Assembly: GCF_029223285.1 (NCBI RefSeq) | Contig: NZ_JARHUJ010000005.1 | Span: forward strand, 620,001-684,000 | Direction of reading: 5' to 3' | DNA length: 64,000 nt | Source of the DNA: Paraflavitalea sp. CAU 1676 | Lineage (GTDB): Bacteria > Bacteroidota > Bacteroidia > Chitinophagales > Chitinophagaceae | Shown here: positions 27,930 through 36,011 of the stretch, piece by piece | Numbering within the stretch: the stretch's first letter is position 1 | Layout: the number at the start of each line of letters is the position of its first letter | Notes under the pieces: generated by a model | What the model was told of the DNA's origin: nothing | The model's database searches: none | The model's input: the letters and a program-made list of their open reading frames with translations, nothing else | Made by a program: the position numbers and the translations under genes

Positions 27930-28010
27930 TCTTGCTTCGCGCGCCCAAAGCGGCGCGATCACCCTTCCCGTTCCGTCCAGGGGAACCGGCTTTCAGCCTT
28001 TAAGGAAGTA
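27930..28010. other. Candidate origin of transfer (oriT)
   Basis: A short GC-rich island in AT-rich surroundings lies just upstream of the mobilisation accessory gene. It contains an inverted repeat TCGCGC...GCGCGA (about 27936-27961) and further GC-rich sequence (cccgttccgtccaggggaaccgg). Location beside mob genes, base composition and dyad symmetry fit oriT. The nick site cannot be assigned. Confidence 0.45.
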
Positions 28011-28020
28011 TTATTGGAAT

Positions 28021-28461
28021 TTATAGTCTTCGTTTCAGATTGTTTGAAGGCGCAGGAATATGGTTTGTCAGTCTATATTGACGTTCGGCAATGTTTTCCA
28101 ATTCAAGCATCTCCAATACTTCTTTGTCAATTATTGATTTCCCTGGTAGCATTTGGCCATTTTCAAAATATTCTTTGCCAATCACCTTCACGCCTTCAAT
28201 ATTGCGCTCGGTATCCATTTGATAGGAGGCACTAATTGAATGGATGAACCAAGTGCTGTTTGAATTTTGGCCGATGGTGAAAATGTAGTAGATGTCCTGA
28301 TCAGTGCATGTACTGGTTAGAACATGCGCATTAGGCGCTGGGGGGCGATTGATTGGTATCCCAGCCCACTCGCAGGCACTCTGACAGATTTCTTTGGGAT
28401 TGTTAAATCCTAATTCTATCAATAGTCGTTCTAGGTTTTTACAGTTAATTATTGAATCCAT
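28021..28461 (-). CDS. Hypothetical protein, 146 aa
   Basis: I do not recognise this soluble protein. It has four cysteines (NCKN, SACEW, STCTD among them), a strand-rich centre (YYIFTIGQNSNSTWFIHSIS), and a basic C-terminus (NNLKRRL). It is the first of four small minus-strand genes between the putative oriT and the HTH gene, spaced 26-64 bp apart. They look like one transcription unit leading into the mob genes. Confidence 0.55.
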   Translation of the reverse strand: MDSIINCKNLERLLIELGFNNPKEICQSACEWAGIPINRPPAPNAHVLTSTCTDQDIYYIFTIGQNSNSTWFIHSISASYQMDTERNIEGVKVIGKEYFENGQMLPGKSIIDKEVLEMLELENIAERQYRLTNHIPAPSNNLKRRL

Positions 28462-28525
28462 GGGATTTTGTTTAATTCTGCATTTTTAGGTTACCAAATC
28501 GGCATGTATTCTTTTAAGGTTTTAT

Positions 28526-28954
28526 TCATCGAATTCGTTTTTGTTTTGGAGCCGGTGGGTTAAGGTGCAAATGGGTTTTGTGGTCTTGTTTGAGAGTTTT
28601 TATGTGCGAGGTATAATATTCGTTCGCTACTGTCGAGGCGAGAAATAAAATAGATGGGCTGTTGCATAATTGAATCTTTTCATTACTCCAGCGGTTGGCA
28701 ATAAATTGAATCAGGGAACCGCGATCTTCCGTATTTCTTAAGTTTTGAAATTGCCATTTGCTTTCTTGGTAGAAAACCTTTATTACCTGGTCATTTCCTT
28801 TTACGAAGGTGTTTTCGGCGATTTGTTTGAAATCATCTTCAGCGAAGAGTATAGGAAAAATGTTGGTTGCCTCTACTTTCTTTAAAGTAGTCCCAAATTG
28901 CTTGAAATCTTCCGGTGCAATTCCAACCCAAATTTCCCTCGCCTTTTGCTGCAT
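28526..28954 (-). CDS. Hypothetical protein, 142 aa
   Basis: I do not recognise this protein. It is soluble, with alternating strands and helices (VIKVFYQESKWQFQNL, ILFLASTVANEYYTSHIKTL) and a proline/lysine-rich C-terminal tail (NPPAPKQKRIR). The tail resembles the basic ends of the neighbouring mobile-element proteins. It lies on the same strand 27 bp from the next gene upstream. The frame and composition support a real gene. Confidence 0.55.
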   Translation of the reverse strand: MQQKAREIWVGIAPEDFKQFGTTLKKVEATNIFPILFAEDDFKQIAENTFVKGNDQVIKVFYQESKWQFQNLRNTEDRGSLIQFIANRWSNEKIQLCNSPSILFLASTVANEYYTSHIKTLKQDHKTHLHLNPPAPKQKRIR

Positions 28955-28981
28955 AATTTGATACTTTAAATGCTACAGAAT

Positions 28982-29218
28982 TTATTGACCTGGTGTATTT
29001 TTCTTTGGCGGGCCTTGGCTTTTGTTTTTTTCTAATTGTTGAAGCTTGTTTGGATTTATAGGCGATATCTGGATTGCTGCTAAAAGCTTAGTTTCCGGAA
29101 TTAGTTCGGGGAATAGCTTCTTTATAAGTTCCACCTCCGAGGGTTCTAATTGCCGGCTGGTATGTTTAGTTCCATCATAGACCGTCAATGAATTTGTGAA
29201 TTTGCATATATAGTACAT
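28982..29218 (-). CDS. Hypothetical protein, 78 aa
   Basis: This small protein starts with strands (MYYICKFTNSLTVYDG) followed by a helix (PSEVELIKKLFPEL) and a Lys/Gln/Pro-rich tail. No family is recognised. Its position 27 bp after the next upstream gene and its composition match the surrounding mobile-element unit. Confidence 0.5.
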   Translation of the reverse strand: MYYICKFTNSLTVYDGTKHTSRQLEPSEVELIKKLFPELIPETKLLAAIQISPINPNKLQQLEKNKSQGPPKKNTPGQ

Positions 29219-29245
29219 GGTCTGTTAAATATTATTTGCCGATTG

Positions 29246-29485
29246 TTAATGAATTGATTTATTGTATCTCCAGGGTTCATGTTTGAGAATACACGCGATC
29301 CATTGATATGCGGGATTTTTCCAGTTTTTAAGAAAATCTCCTCGTCGCCCTTTCCAGCCCTTTTTTTCGTAAAAAAGAAAGAAACATTCGGCTTCTTCCG
29401 AAGTCATTCCTTTTTGATTAAAGTAGATCCTTACCTGTTCTACAGGCGGGGGGATCGTAGGCGATAATCGGAAAGCTGTATTCAT
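29246..29485 (-). CDS. Small protein with replication-protein-like C-terminal motif
   Basis: This is a 79-residue protein. Residues 15-70 (PPVEQVRIYFNQKGMTSEEA, then FYEKKGWKGRRGDFLKNWKN) resemble the C-terminal helical module of phage replisome organisers and DnaD-like proteins, which read FYxxNGWKxGxxxMKdWKaAv. This suggests a small DNA-binding or helicase-loader-like function in the element. The gene begins 3 bp after the stop of the HTH gene, so the two are coupled. Similarity is by eye. Confidence 0.6.
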   Translation of the reverse strand: MNTAFRLSPTIPPPVEQVRIYFNQKGMTSEEAECFFLFYEKKGWKGRRGDFLKNWKNPAYQWIACILKHEPWRYNKSIH

Positions 29486-29488
29486 AGT

Positions 29489-29848
29489 TTATTGTTTTTT
29501 ATTATGGGTTGCCGATTTCTTGTATTTGGCGATAGGAGAACCTTTTTGCTGTTCAATCACCTTATTGATTTCGTCAGCATCATAATAGAGGATACCGCCA
29601 ATTTTGGAAAAGGGAATAATACCGTTGTTTCTAAGCGTTTGGAGCGTTCCGGCAGAAAGATTTAGTATTTCCATTACCTCATAGGTCTTCAGCCATCTTT
29701 TACTGGGTTGATCTGGCATACTGGCTATCAATGCTTTTATGGATACCAAGAGCTCTTTTTTGAATTCCTGTAGATCCTCAGCGGTAACGTAATTTGGCTT
29801 TGGAAGTGGTCTAACCACCGGAATGCCTAATGTTTTTCCCCTTTCCAT
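29489..29848 (-). CDS. Helix-turn-helix (MerR/excisionase-type) protein
   Basis: This 119-residue protein has a charged, coiled N-terminal half (LQEFKKELLVSIKALIASMP). A C-terminal winged-helix of the HTH_17 type follows (residues 59-107: LKTYEVMEILNLSAGTLQTL, then IPFSKIGGILYYDADEI). Such proteins head many Bacteroidota mobilizable elements and regulate excision or transfer genes. It is the first gene of the minus-strand unit running to the mob genes and faces the divergent SIR2 operon across 465 bp. Confidence 0.85.
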   Translation of the reverse strand: MERGKTLGIPVVRPLPKPNYVTAEDLQEFKKELLVSIKALIASMPDQPSKRWLKTYEVMEILNLSAGTLQTLRNNGIIPFSKIGGILYYDADEINKVIEQQKGSPIAKYKKSATHNKKQ

Positions 29849-30313
29849 TCTCTACATATTCTTAAAGCAAATGTGGGGGTGTTTTAACGCGATTTTTCAG
29901 AGTGAGGGGGGAGTACTCGGAAAGATTATTCAGGACGATTATAAGTTGAGGTATTCAATATTTGAGGGTGTGATGTTTGATTGTAAAGTATGCAAAGATG
30001 CGTCTATGCCGTTTTGATAGAATAGGGAGAAACCTTACCTTTTTCGGGTACTCATAACGTTTTCCACAGTATAAGGCTATTTGGTGTATAATTTGGTTTT
30101 GGCCAATTGTTAAATACTTTTACATTAGCAATAGATTTCACTACCCTCTGAATGCCAACCTTTTTTGCTGTTGTAAGTGACTGACTAGTAGTTTATTGGA
30201 ATTTTTCACATCTGGCGGAAAAACTTATTTTGAGTTTTAAAAAAAATTTTTTAACCCCTTATCTATCGATTGTCATAGATTTCTGCTAATTTCGCTGTCC
30301 CATTTAAGTTTAC
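29849..30313. promoter_or_regulatory. Divergent intergenic region between HTH gene and SIR2 operon, 465 bp
   Basis: This AT-rich spacer must hold both promoters. A -7-like element TAATTTCG at 30287-30294, close to the Bacteroidota TAnnTTTG consensus, lies 20 bp before the ATG at 30314. The best upstream TTG (30270-30272) is at a short spacing of 14 bp. No convincing gene lies inside; a 64-codon plus-strand frame (29823-30017) shows no codon bias. Confidence 0.45.
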
Positions 30314-30568
30314 ATGCCTACCAAGAAGCAATTATATAGTATTTGGGCTACTCAATTTGAGTACTTTGGTGGTTTCGGTCAACCGCAAGCTAACTATATT
30401 GGTGCTTCTGATGGATCTCATGAAGGGCATGGTTTAAGCTCTGAACGTATAGCTAACAAACCCCTCGTTCCCCAATCTATCGTTCATGAATTTTCTGGAT
30501 TGCATATTGGCGAGATTAACTTCAATGTAGAATCTGACGATCTAAGGATTTGGATCAATCAGGAATAG
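30314..30568 (+). CDS. Small protein, first gene of SIR2 operon (84 aa)
   Basis: I do not recognise this 84-residue soluble protein. Features are an aromatic N-terminal half (YSIWATQFEYFGGF), a Gly/Ser/His stretch (DGSHEGHG) and a strand-rich end (GEINFNVESDDLRIWI). There is no signal peptide or membrane segment. The next gene begins one base after its stop, so it is part of the four-gene operon. In defence operons, small first genes can be sensors, inhibitors or structural partners; nothing here decides between them. Confidence 0.7.
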   Translation: MPTKKQLYSIWATQFEYFGGFGQPQANYIGASDGSHEGHGLSSERIANKPLVPQSIVHEFSGLHIGEINFNVESDDLRIWINQE

Positions 30569-30569
30569 T

Positions 30570-32801
30570 TTGAGTCAAATTTTTCGTTTCTTTCTTGTTG
30601 TAGAAGGCGTTGATACAGGTTTTCCCAATTATTCTGATGCTATAATTCACTTCGCGGATGAGGATCCTAGTTCTTTACAACTAGCTAATTCATTTATTAG
30701 TAGCCCTTTGTTTTCCGTTAAACAAGATGGCGTGTCAGCTCGGCCTGAACTTGAAGATGGAACACTGATAACGTTTTTGATGGTTCCTAAGATTTTTCCC
30801 ATTCTCGAGGAATTAGTTAGCAGTCTTCAACTTGATAATGAAATATGGTTTTCTCTGGGGCTTGCGAATGTGGTCATAATAGAACGTCCAGCTAAGAGAG
30901 AGGTCTCCAAACAAATTATTGAGAAGCTCAAGCAAGAGGCGAATATTACAGCTTCTGAAACTTGGCGTATTAAGGATAATAAGATATTAAAACACAAATT
31001 CCCTTATTCGCAGTTGGATCATCACACTTCGGTCGCTGATCAAATATCGATAACGGTTTCAGATAAGCTTCCTTTACATTTGAAGTTCACCGTTTCAGAA
31101 TTTATCCTATCTGCGAATAAATTTCTAAGTGCATCCAAAAAATTCACGCCGAGATACTACGAGAAACATTGCAAAACTGTTGATGCGAGCTTGGCGCTTA
31201 TTAATGACCTGTCCTTTTTATATGGAGATTTAGATTTTGTGCCTGAAAATTTCCATTTAAAATCTATTTATGATTCTTATAATGAGAAATCGGATGATGT
31301 ATTAAGAGATAATACATTTCTTAAAATACGTGAGGAACTTATAAATGACTATAACGGACGATTGATTCAGTTTAACTCTGCTCTTTCGTATGTTTATAGC
31401 CAAACTTACTCAGGAACCTTCCCGTTATTTGATCATTTTGGAATAATTCAAAGACATTCATTATTGGGGGTAGGCTCTGCAATTTCTTCTTTAACGGAGC
31501 TACTTGTGCAATTGGAAAGTGCATTCTATTTCCTGCCGTTTGAAAGCATCGACGATTGTCTATATGGATCTAGTATGCTTTCGGATTTAAACATTCTCAA
31601 TTCATTCATGTCCCTTTCGGGACATGATGTCGAGATTTGGAAAAAGGACTCAGTGCGGAATAGTGTTTTGAAGGAGTCTAATCCTCTAAGGACATTAAAG
31701 TCTTTGCCGAGTGATTTTTTTATTAGATTAGCTTTTTTTAGTGGAAGACTCGGATTTAGGGAATATGATTTTTCGGCAACCGCCGCACTTCAAGTATTAG
31801 TGGAGGCGAACTCTCTTCAATGGAATGTAATTAATTATACCCACGAAATTATTCATAACCATGTCCGATTGATTTTAAATAATCTTCTATTACCTCTTCA
31901 TAATTCTAAAAACGGAGATTACGAGAAATGGCTTGAGCAATATCTTCAAAAGCTGGCGGATGTTTTTCAAAGTATAAATAAAAGAGGCCTTCCTTCAAAT
32001 ACGACTTATAAGGATTTCTTTATTTTTGTTTTATTTAGGTATTGTGTCAATCATTCTTATTATGGATCACTAAGTTATCCTAGTAATCAAAAAGAAATAA
32101 ATGAGTTAAAGACGGATACATCTAGGAAGAAAAAGTATAATCTACCATCTGCACCACAACTTAAAGAGATTATACTAAATCATTACAAAGACATTACCGA
32201 AATATTCGTACACGTTATTGACTACTCTTACATTTATAGTAGGCAGGTTGAAGTATATCTACAATCAATTTGGGCGTCTTGGTCGACGGTTACTACTGTC
32301 GCAACTGATTTAAGACAATATATCTTGCGCACCCTTATAATCACCGCTTTAAACGAAACTGGAACTCTTCCCGAGAGGTTTAACAAGGCCAGGAAGAAAT
32401 TCCTCTTAGTGCTCGATAAAATTGCTGATCAAAATCAAAATGCTTATCTTTTTAAAAGAATTAGAGAAGCGCTTGAAGACGATAAGGATGAAGATTTAAA
32501 AACGCGTTTTTATAATTGTATCGTTGTTGGGGACATGGTGTACAATTTTTTTGTAGGCGAGCTTGAATTGTATCTTGATAATTCGGACAAGAATCGGTTA
32601 CCGAAAGGGGATTATAGTAAGTCTGGAGTTTTGTATGATATTGAGAGAAATTCGTTCCAAGGCAATGAGATTAAAAGCAAGGTGAGATTTGCACTTGATC
32701 AACTAATTCGAGAAACAAATGACAGTACCCGCTTATTTGGCGATTCCAAAAAAGAAAGAACATCGGCATGGCTACTTATTTCCTTAAGCTCATCTTCATG
32801 A
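30570..32801 (+). CDS. Large unknown protein with HExxH motif, SIR2 operon (743 aa)
   Basis: The frame starts at TTG 30570, one base after the previous stop. The first internal Met is at residue 71, so TTG is the likely start. Residues 1-110 are strand-rich; the remainder is mostly helical with no membrane segment. No Walker A, nuclease, TIR, HerA or Argonaute motif is visible. A HEIIH sequence at residues 425-429 fits the HExxH zinc-metallopeptidase motif and lies in a predicted helix (YTHEIIHNHVRLILNNL); a third ligand is not identified. The protein could be a sensor/scaffold or a protease that controls the SIR2 effector encoded downstream. Not recognised as any named defence protein. Confidence 0.75.
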   Translation: MSQIFRFFLVVEGVDTGFPNYSDAIIHFADEDPSSLQLANSFISSPLFSVKQDGVSARPELEDGTLITFLMVPKIFPILEELVSSLQLDNEIWFSLGLANVVIIERPAKREVSKQIIEKLKQEANITASETWRIKDNKILKHKFPYSQLDHHTSVADQISITVSDKLPLHLKFTVSEFILSANKFLSASKKFTPRYYEKHCKTVDASLALINDLSFLYGDLDFVPENFHLKSIYDSYNEKSDDVLRDNTFLKIREELINDYNGRLIQFNSALSYVYSQTYSGTFPLFDHFGIIQRHSLLGVGSAISSLTELLVQLESAFYFLPFESIDDCLYGSSMLSDLNILNSFMSLSGHDVEIWKKDSVRNSVLKESNPLRTLKSLPSDFFIRLAFFSGRLGFREYDFSATAALQVLVEANSLQWNVINYTHEIIHNHVRLILNNLLLPLHNSKNGDYEKWLEQYLQKLADVFQSINKRGLPSNTTYKDFFIFVLFRYCVNHSYYGSLSYPSNQKEINELKTDTSRKKKYNLPSAPQLKEIILNHYKDITEIFVHVIDYSYIYSRQVEVYLQSIWASWSTVTTVATDLRQYILRTLIITALNETGTLPERFNKARKKFLLVLDKIADQNQNAYLFKRIREALEDDKDEDLKTRFYNCIVVGDMVYNFFVGELELYLDNSDKNRLPKGDYSKSGVLYDIERNSFQGNEIKSKVRFALDQLIRETNDSTRLFGDSKKERTSAWLLISLSSSS

Positions 32802-32804
32802 ACT

Positions 32805-33635
32805 ATGATTGAATCTATTATTGCAACATCGCATCACTATTATTTACTTTTCTTCGAATCCGAGAAATTAAGAAATTGGAATAGCATACCTGAAGTGTTT
32901 GACAGGCACTATGAATGTGAGGTTTTAAGCGGTTCCAAATCAAAGGGCGATGGATTGTTTCACATGCAAATGGAATTTGAGTCGCCTTTCGGAAGTGAAA
33001 CGTTGTTGACTAGCAATATTAGTAGAAAAGTTAAGGGTTCCGTGTATTATTGGTATGACTTTTATTATGGCAAAGTTAATCCAGATTCGAGTGTTTGGTT
33101 TCTTTGCTTTCCATATTCAAAGTTCTCAAAGTATATCGAGAAATCTTTTAAAGAAAAGGGCATTTTCCCAAAGTTTTTGAAATCAAATGTTCCATCAGTT
33201 TTGTCTTATCTGAAAGACAGGGTCAATGGAGAAAGAGTGACATCTATTGAAAGAAAAGGATTTAATATTGATATAACAAAATATACTGCTGAAGTTAAAG
33301 AGTCTGCTAATGCGAATAAGGTAAGCTTGTTAGGCGTAAATCCCCTTAACTCCAAAATTTATGATGTTTTAAATTCCAGTACTGAAATATCAATTGAAGC
33401 AACAGCGCTTAGAGTAAAGTGTGATCTTTTACACAAGGACATTGATAAGAAAGGCGCAAAAGGTCAAATAGAATTATCTTTTGACAGAATCGGTAACTTC
33501 AGATTTTGGCTTAAGCGAGAAACTTATTTAGAGGATTTAGCGCTTCTTAGGTATATCTATTTATATTTCTCAGAAATCAAAAGTCTAGAAAAAAGTACAT
33601 TTTTAAGTTCTCAAAATCTTTTGGACGATGAATAA
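32805..33635 (+). CDS. Unknown protein, third gene of SIR2 operon (276 aa)
   Basis: This 276-residue soluble protein is not recognised. The first half is strand-rich and aromatic (GSVYYWYDFYYGKVNP, SSVWFLCFPYSKF). The middle has a Lys-rich helix-loop (KSNVPSVLSYLKDRVNGERV). The C-terminal third holds DRIGNFRFWLKRETYLEDLA and a helical end. It starts 3 bp after the 743-residue gene and its end overlaps the SIR2 gene by 8 bp, so the four products are almost certainly made together. It may be a recognition or adaptor subunit; this is inference from context. Confidence 0.72.
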   Translation: MIESIIATSHHYYLLFFESEKLRNWNSIPEVFDRHYECEVLSGSKSKGDGLFHMQMEFESPFGSETLLTSNISRKVKGSVYYWYDFYYGKVNPDSSVWFLCFPYSKFSKYIEKSFKEKGIFPKFLKSNVPSVLSYLKDRVNGERVTSIERKGFNIDITKYTAEVKESANANKVSLLGVNPLNSKIYDVLNSSTEISIEATALRVKCDLLHKDIDKKGAKGQIELSFDRIGNFRFWLKRETYLEDLALLRYIYLYFSEIKSLEKSTFLSSQNLLDDE

Positions 33636-34536
33636 TTATTACGGGTTGAACTTGGAGGAATACATGGACGATGTAGATAAATGTATTGATCTACTAAGCT
33701 CCTATTTGAAGCAGGGATGTCTTGGTTTAATGCTCGGTTCGGGTGCTTCGAAGGGGCTTGATCTTCCTGATTGGACCAATTTAGTAAGCAGGTGTGCAAA
33801 AGAAGTGTTGCCTGGTTATGCCATAACTACTGATACGGATTTAAAAAGGGCATCGTCGAAGATTAAAGATAAAAGTGGATTACGGTATTTGTCGTTAGTT
33901 AAAGAAAAACTATACGAAGGCATTGAATTTGATTTTGGAATGGCAAAAAAAGACCTTTTGATTGCTATAACTTCATTGATGGTAGGAAAAATGCGGGGAA
34001 ATGTGAATCACATTGTCACATATAATTTTGACAGTGTTTTGGAATGGTATCTTCAAACTAATGGTTTAAGCGTAAAAAACTCAAGTCCTCTTGATTTATT
34101 TAAGAAATTTGCGGATGTTGAAATTACCCATATTCATGGGTACTTGCCTCATTCGCCTGAATTTGGTGACGACTCCTCAACTATAGTTTTCAGTAAGGAG
34201 GAATTCGAAGATAGAGAAACTATCGATTCTTATTGGCGAGTAATAATGGATGAGTATTATAGACATCATGTATTTTTGACGATTGGACTATCCCCTGAAA
34301 GTATAGAAGATGATATTTGTAGATATCTGAGAGCAGCGAATGCTTGGTATGAAAAGGAAAAATTGGTGAGAGACCAGCCCTATGGAATTGCATTCATTAC
34401 ATCATATAAAAACGTAGACGAACAAGAGTTCAAGGAGAAAGCTATAAAGCACGGTATTATACCATGTACCTTGCAAAAGGAAAAAATACCCCCAAATTTA
34501 TTTCGGATAGCTCAGAGCGCCTTGAATAATAGATGA
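33628..34536 (+). CDS. SIR2-like NAD-binding domain protein (probable NADase effector)
   Basis: This 302-residue protein is a SIR2-like Rossmann domain over nearly its whole length. Visible hallmarks are LMLGSGASKGLDLPDW (37-49, nucleotide-binding loop), HIVTYNFDSVLEW with Asn133, ITHIHGYLPH with the candidate catalytic His170, and VFLTIGLSPES in the last third. The same Asn/His pair is used by bacterial SIR2 NADases such as ThsA and the DSR proteins to degrade NAD+ during phage infection. It lacks the SLOG, HerA, Argonaute, TIR or STAND partners of known systems within the protein. It is the last gene of the four-gene operon, where it overlaps the previous gene by 8 bp, and it sits inside a mobile element. 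Effector role is strongly suggested but untested. Confidence 0.88.
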   Translation: MNNYYGLNLEEYMDDVDKCIDLLSSYLKQGCLGLMLGSGASKGLDLPDWTNLVSRCAKEVLPGYAITTDTDLKRASSKIKDKSGLRYLSLVKEKLYEGIEFDFGMAKKDLLIAITSLMVGKMRGNVNHIVTYNFDSVLEWYLQTNGLSVKNSSPLDLFKKFADVEITHIHGYLPHSPEFGDDSSTIVFSKEEFEDRETIDSYWRVIMDEYYRHHVFLTIGLSPESIEDDICRYLRAANAWYEKEKLVRDQPYGIAFITSYKNVDEQEFKEKAIKHGIIPCTLQKEKIPPNLFRIAQSALNNR

Positions 34537-34664
34537 GTTTTCTATCTACTTTTTCTAATTCATCTTACATCAAATTAAGCAAATAGATATTTCCCGGATT
34601 AAATCAAGGATAATTCATTGTATTTTCCAGTTTCGTTTATCATGTTGTAGAAAACAGTGAAAAA

Positions 34665-34916
34665 ATGATAAAAAATGATGAATTGCTGGTAATGCGATCG
34701 ATAGCTCTATGCTTTAAGCCATATTTAAAACCGGAAGAGGCTTTGATTTATTGCAATTTGGGAAGAACGCAATTTGCAATAAAATGCGAAGAATATGGCA
34801 TTTATAAAAACAGCAGCGGCTATTTTAAAAAGGAAGACCTTGATCATTTTTTATCCGGTCAGCCATCCAAGTTGAAAGTAGCCGCTGGTGCTTTAAAGTT
34901 GAAGAAAGTAGGGTAA
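34665..34916 (+). CDS. Excisionase-like winged-helix protein
   Basis: This 83-residue protein matches the HTH_17/excisionase pattern. Residues 20-64 (YLKPEEALIYCNLGRTQFAI, then YFKKEDLDHFLSG) follow the Y.tpeEaa.yl.vsr...i....iP....g..r..k.dld.fl consensus. It ends 24 bp inside the 3' end of the convergent integrase gene, a usual arrangement for a recombination directionality factor. It probably bends the attachment site and favours excision. It has a basic C-terminus (KLKVAAGALKLKKVG). Confidence 0.78.
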   Translation: MIKNDELLVMRSIALCFKPYLKPEEALIYCNLGRTQFAIKCEEYGIYKNSSGYFKKEDLDHFLSGQPSKLKVAAGALKLKKVG

Positions 34917-36011
34917 AAGATCTGGCGACGGAAGTAGATCTATTGTTTTGGATTGATCCTTTGGCCGGTGTCTTTTATATGTCCTGTTCACATGTTCCGT
35001 ACTGGTATGGCCTAATAAATAAGCTACTGTCGCATTATCCACTAATTGATCTTGCAAAAGAATTGAAAAACTGAGACGAGCGCATGACCAGGTGATATGC
35101 TTTTTTATTCTTGCTCGATCCACCCATTGCTGCAGTGCTTTGTTACAACCATCATTGGTTAACAGTAGGAATATTTTTTCATTTGGATCCGCCTCGGGTT
35201 TGTTTTCTTTTCTTCGTTTAAGAATCGCTTTTGCTATAGGATGGAGGGTTAATTCAACCGGCTGGCCGGTTTTTGCCTGAATAATTCTTGTGACCAGTTT
35301 GTTTTCTTTGATTTGTCCCCAACTAAGGGTATATACATCTACGTAGCGCAGACCGGTATAGCAACAGAATATAAAAGCTTCTGCAATTTCCTGATTAAAG
35401 AATGGAGTTTTGAGTAATAATAAGTACTCATCTACTTCCAGAATCTCTTTCAGATTTTTGGATGGATTGGTTTTTGATTTAACATCTTCGCAAGGATTAA
35501 TGCGGTAATAACCATCTTTGGTTGCTGCTGCCATACAACGTTTGAATCTAGCATAGTAGTTGGCAGGGGTGTCTCCGTTGAAATTATCTAAAAGATATTG
35601 CCTATATCTTTTACAGAGATTCTCAGTTATCTCAAGTGGTGATATACTTTTAACGTCTTGGTTGGCTTCTTTATTTAAGAATTCACGGAAATGATTGAGG
35701 CTACCCTGAACATGTCGATTATTTTCCTTCTTGTTTAACCTCACATATTCCTCGTAATAATCCAGGAAATTACTTTTGAATTTATGTGAAGGCATGAAGC
35801 TACTACCGATGGCCTGTCTGTCTAAAATGAGTTCTGACTTTTTCGTTTCCAGCAAAGCAAGAGCTTCCTTATTATGATTCTTTTCTATTTGGTTTTTGGG
35901 CTTGGTGTAAACAAATACACCGGTGACTGGTCGCTGGCCTTTACCACGCCCAAAATCATAATGAAAATAGATCTTGTCACCTTTCTTATTCCGTTTCTTC
36001 CAAAAATTCAT
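34893..36011 (-). CDS. Tyrosine-type site-specific recombinase (integrase)
   Basis: This 372-residue integrase has an N-terminal arm-binding segment (residues 1-70), a SAM-like core-binding domain (about 75-175) and a catalytic domain. Catalytic residues visible are Arg222 (YTGLRYVDV), Lys247 (QAKTG), Arg312 (SCARLSFS), His335 (LLGHTS) and nucleophile Tyr345 (RTYKRH). The first His of the usual HxxR box is replaced by Ser309 (WSCAR), a variant I recall from integrases of Bacteroidota elements. It lies next to tRNA-Leu(GAG), the likely attachment gene, and its upstream region carries three 12-bp repeats. Confidence 0.94.
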   Translation of the reverse strand: MNFWKKRNKKGDKIYFHYDFGRGKGQRPVTGVFVYTKPKNQIEKNHNKEALALLETKKSELILDRQAIGSSFMPSHKFKSNFLDYYEEYVRLNKKENNRHVQGSLNHFREFLNKEANQDVKSISPLEITENLCKRYRQYLLDNFNGDTPANYYARFKRCMAAATKDGYYRINPCEDVKSKTNPSKNLKEILEVDEYLLLLKTPFFNQEIAEAFIFCCYTGLRYVDVYTLSWGQIKENKLVTRIIQAKTGQPVELTLHPIAKAILKRRKENKPEADPNEKIFLLLTNDGCNKALQQWVDRARIKKHITWSCARLSFSILLQDQLVDNATVAYLLGHTSTEHVNRTYKRHRPKDQSKTIDLLPSPDLLPYFLQL

